From: CAZDCZ01 sp964504155
GTDB taxonomy: Bacteria; Bacteroidota; Bacteroidia; Bacteroidales; UBA12077
DNA: 18,797 nt
Reading direction: 5' to 3'
NCBI GenBank assembly: GCA_964504155.1
Contig: CAZDCZ010000058.1
Span: forward strand, 1-18,797
Shown here: positions 16,303 to 18,797 of the stretch, one piece after another
How the letters are laid out: every line of letters starts with the position of its first letter
Position numbering within the stretch: position 1 is the stretch's first letter
The notes under the pieces: model-generated
What the model was told of the DNA's origin: nothing
The model's database searches: none
The model's input: only the letters and a program-made list of their open reading frames with translations
Position numbers and translations under genes: made by a program

Positions 16303-17298
16303 ATGGAAAACAACAGCAGAATAGCCGTAATAGGTGGAGGAAGCTGGGCAACAGCAATAGTAAAAATATTACTCGAAAATGTCTCTCAGCTTAATTGGTA
16401 TATGAGAGACGCTGATAATATTGCTAACATAAAAAAACAAAAGCATAATAAAAAATATCTAAGTTCTGTTTCATTAGATACGAATAAATTAAACCTATTT
16501 AATGATATCAATTCAACAATTGAGAACTCAGATATTTTAATTTTTGCTATTCCTTCGGCTTTTTTAGTTTCTGCTCTAGAACAATTAAATATTGACATTA
16601 GTAATAAAATTGTTGTTTCAGCAATTAAAGGAATTGTTCCGGAATACAACCTAATTATTGGTGAATATTTTAAGTTTCATCATAATATTTCATTCGATTC
16701 GTTTGCAGTAATCTCCGGTCCTTGTCATGCCGAAGAAGTTGCATGGGAACGACTCTCCTATTTAACAATTGCCTCGCAAAACACAAAGTTAGCAAGAAAA
16801 ATTGCCGATAATTTATCATCATCATTTATTAAAACCTCAGTTTCCGACGACATTTTCGGAACAGAATATTCTGCTGTAATAAAAAATATTATTGCTTTAG
16901 CTTCAGGTATATGCCACGGACTAGGTTATGGCGATAATTTTCAAGCTGTTTTAATATCAAATTCAATTCAAGAAATAAAACGTTTTGTCGATACTGTTCA
17001 TCCAATAACACGCGATATTAAAAGCTCGGCTTATCTAGGCGATTTATTAGTTACGGCTTACTCTCAATTTAGTAGAAACAGAACCTTCGGAAACATGATA
17101 GGAAAGGGATATTCTGTTAGATCTACTCAATTAGAAATGAATATGATTGCAGAGGGATATTATGCTGTTAAATCGATTGTCGAGATTAACAAAAAATATT
17201 TAATTAATATGCCCATTACAGATGCAGTATATAATATATTATACGAAAAAATATCTCCTGCTATCGAAATAAAACTTCTTACTAATCATCTTCGTTAA
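16303..17298 (+). CDS. gpsA: NAD(P)-dependent glycerol-3-phosphate dehydrogenase
   Basis: Reduces dihydroxyacetone phosphate to sn-glycerol 3-phosphate, the backbone for phospholipid synthesis, in the cytoplasm; 331 residues, normal length. The N-terminal Rossmann fold has GGGSWATA (11-18). AIKGI (107-111) carries the conserved Lys109. SGPCHAEEVA (138-147) is the Bacteroidota variant of the SGPSxAxE motif. The C-terminal helical domain has EYSAVIKNIIALASG with catalytic Lys194. LGDLLVTAYSQFSRNRTFG (245-263) completes the substrate site. The gene starts 13 bp after lysS and is followed, after 112 bp without clear signals, by pgi. The lysS-gpsA-pgi order recurs in Bacteroidales as far as I recall. 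Identification is certain. Confidence 0.95.
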   Translation: MENNSRIAVIGGGSWATAIVKILLENVSQLNWYMRDADNIANIKKQKHNKKYLSSVSLDTNKLNLFNDINSTIENSDILIFAIPSAFLVSALEQLNIDISNKIVVSAIKGIVPEYNLIIGEYFKFHHNISFDSFAVISGPCHAEEVAWERLSYLTIASQNTKLARKIADNLSSSFIKTSVSDDIFGTEYSAVIKNIIALASGICHGLGYGDNFQAVLISNSIQEIKRFVDTVHPITRDIKSSAYLGDLLVTAYSQFSRNRTFGNMIGKGYSVRSTQLEMNMIAEGYYAVKSIVEINKKYLINMPITDAVYNILYEKISPAIEIKLLTNHLR

Positions 17299-17410
17299 CA
17301 AACTAACTATTATTGTTATATAAAATGTTAATCAAATAAATCATATTATTCTGAATTATCTATTAAAATGTCAAACTCGATTTTAATATAATTCTTAAAT
17401 ACTTACAAAT

Positions 17411-18745
17411 ATGAAAAATATACAATTAGATATAAGCAACATCTATCCATTTATCGAAAAAGAAAAAATATTTAAGAATAAGGATGAAATTATTCATCAT
17501 ATTCAGGGGATAGAAAATAAAACAGGTAAAGGAAACGAATTTTTAGGATGGAACAATCTCCCTTCTTCAATTAATTCAGAAGATATAGAAGATATAAAAA
17601 ACACATCGGACAAACTTCGAAAACTTGCAAATAATATTATTGTTATAGGTATTGGGGGTTCATATCTTGGAGCCAAATCGGTTATTGATGCTCTTGCTCC
17701 TTATTTCGATAATAATGATAACAAGATTAATATTTTGTATGCCGGTCATAATATATCTGAAGATTATTTAAGCGAATTATTAAGTTATATCGAAAATAAA
17801 TCGTTTGCTTTAGTCATAATATCTAAATCGGGAACAACAACCGAACCTGCCCTTGCTTTCAGACTCTTACGAAATAAATTAGAAGAAAAATATGGGAAGG
17901 ACGAATCGAAAGATAGGATAATTGCTATTACCGATGCAAAAAAAGGGGCATTAAGAACATTAGCCGACAAGGAAGGATATAAAACTTTTATTATTCCCGA
18001 TAATATAGGTGGCAGATTCTCTGTACTAACTCCTGTTGGACTTCTTCCTATAGCACTTGCTGGTTACGATATAAGCAAGCTAATATCGGGAGCTCTTGAA
18101 ATTGAAAAAAATACAAATTCGAAAATAAATTTTGAAAATAATATAGCAGCTATTTATGCTTCGGCTAGATATGAATTATACAAAAGCGGTAAAAAAATTG
18201 AGATTCTTGCAAATTTCGAACCCAAATTAAAATACTTTGCCGAGTGGTGGAAGCAACTTTTTGGCGAAAGCGAAGGAAAAGAAGGAAAAGGAATATTTCC
18301 TTCTAATGTTAATTTTACAACCGACTTACATTCTCTAGGGCAATATATTCAAGAAGGAGAACGAAATTTATTCGAAACAGTTCTCTCGCTTAACAAACCA
18401 AACAAGACACTAAGCATACCTTCGGATAACGACAATCTTGATAAATTAAATTATTTAGCCGGCAAAAGAATAAATGAAGTAAATAAAATGGCGGAAACAG
18501 GAACAAAACTTGCTCATATCGATGGTAGTGTTCCGAATATTAAAATTGAGATTAATCAAATTTCTGAATATTCTATTGGTCAACTTATTTATTTTTTCGA
18601 AAAAGCTTGTGCAATTAGTGGCTATCTGATAAATGTTAATCCATTTAATCAACCTGGTGTTGAAGAATATAAAAAAAATATGTTTGCATTGTTAAAAAAA
18701 CCCGGTTTTGAAAAAGAATCGAAGGAAATATTAAAGAAATTATAA
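17411..18745 (+). CDS. pgi: Glucose-6-phosphate isomerase
   Basis: Interconverts glucose 6-phosphate and fructose 6-phosphate in glycolysis and gluconeogenesis, in the cytoplasm. At 444 residues it is the compact, Bacillus-like form rather than the roughly 550-residue E. coli form. Visible motifs are GIGGSYLGAKS (80-90) and the SIS-domain phosphate-binding ISKSGTTTEPALAFR (137-151). DNIGGRFSVLTPVGLLP (197-213) is PGI signature 1. FGESEGKEGKG has the catalytic base Glu286, DLHSLGQ has His307, and the C-terminal NPFNQPGVEEYKKNMF has Lys421. Spacing of Glu, His and Lys equals that of the Geobacillus enzyme with a four-residue shift. A 112-bp gap with no recognisable promoter separates it from gpsA. 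A strong terminator follows 6 bp after the stop. Identification is certain. Confidence 0.97.
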   Translation: MKNIQLDISNIYPFIEKEKIFKNKDEIIHHIQGIENKTGKGNEFLGWNNLPSSINSEDIEDIKNTSDKLRKLANNIIVIGIGGSYLGAKSVIDALAPYFDNNDNKINILYAGHNISEDYLSELLSYIENKSFALVIISKSGTTTEPALAFRLLRNKLEEKYGKDESKDRIIAITDAKKGALRTLADKEGYKTFIIPDNIGGRFSVLTPVGLLPIALAGYDISKLISGALEIEKNTNSKINFENNIAAIYASARYELYKSGKKIEILANFEPKLKYFAEWWKQLFGESEGKEGKGIFPSNVNFTTDLHSLGQYIQEGERNLFETVLSLNKPNKTLSIPSDNDNLDKLNYLAGKRINEVNKMAETGTKLAHIDGSVPNIKIEINQISEYSIGQLIYFFEKACAISGYLINVNPFNQPGVEEYKKNMFALLKKPGFEKESKEILKKL

Positions 18746-18751
18746 TTCACT

Positions 18752-18791
18752 AAAAAACCGGAATATTTTAAATATAATCCCGGTTTTTTTT
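18752..18791 (+). terminator. Intrinsic terminator after pgi
   Basis: AAAAAACCGG (18752-18761) pairs perfectly with CCGGTTTTTT (18780-18789), with an 18-nt A/T-rich loop, and the T-run continues to 18791. The A-run on the left arm means it could also terminate a leftward transcript arriving from beyond the window. It closes the lysS-gpsA-pgi unit. Confidence 0.85.
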
Positions 18792-18797
18792 ATAATT

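Noticed and set aside
1..18797. tRNA, rRNA, CRISPR array, complete IS element or prophage
   Set aside because: No cloverleaf-like segments, regularly spaced direct repeats, transposase or phage structural genes were seen in any gap or frame.

Overview
The window looks like chromosomal DNA of a low-GC (roughly 30% by eye) member of the Bacteroidota, most likely of Bacteroidales type. The supporting signs are Bacteroidota-type -7 promoter elements (TAnnTTTG) in front of several transcription units, AU-rich leaders with no convincing Shine-Dalgarno sequences, a PorV/PorQ-like outer-membrane protein, the lysS-gpsA-pgi gene order, and a lysyl-tRNA synthetase with a C-terminal extension. No rRNA, tRNA, CRISPR array, complete insertion sequence or prophage gene was recognised.

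Layout. Positions 1-501 are essentially non-coding and contain a diverged inverted repeat (about 245-356). A lone EamA/DMT-family permease follows (502-1425). After a 207-bp gap holding a perfect 11-bp hairpin comes a tight three-gene unit (1633-6079). It encodes a membrane-anchored SGNH protein, a secreted SGNH paralogue and an AlgI/PatA-like MBOAT membrane acyltransferase. This looks like an O-acylation machine for an extracytoplasmic glycan, with target unknown. A weak hairpin plus T-run and a good TAnnTTTG promoter separate it from the next unit (6221-11013): an MsbA-like ABC exporter, a small PorV/PorQ-like beta-barrel and a large exported protein with helix-hairpin-helix repeats followed by a predicted beta-barrel.

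That unit runs head-on, with 3 bp between stop codons, into a minus-strand operon lipA-lipB-recJ (14386 down to 11017). It encodes lipoyl synthase, octanoyltransferase and single-strand-specific exonuclease. A 178-bp divergent promoter region separates lipA from lysS-gpsA-pgi on the plus strand (14565-18745): lysyl-tRNA synthetase, glycerol-3-phosphate dehydrogenase and glucose-6-phosphate isomerase. The last unit ends in a strong intrinsic terminator at the right edge.

The right half is core metabolism and information processing. The left half is devoted to the cell envelope: export, acylation and outer-membrane barrels. The least understood parts are the double-SGNH/MBOAT cassette and the barrel/HhH-barrel pair. 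Several gene starts are moved here to internal codons, because the longest open frames begin inside promoters or neighbouring genes.
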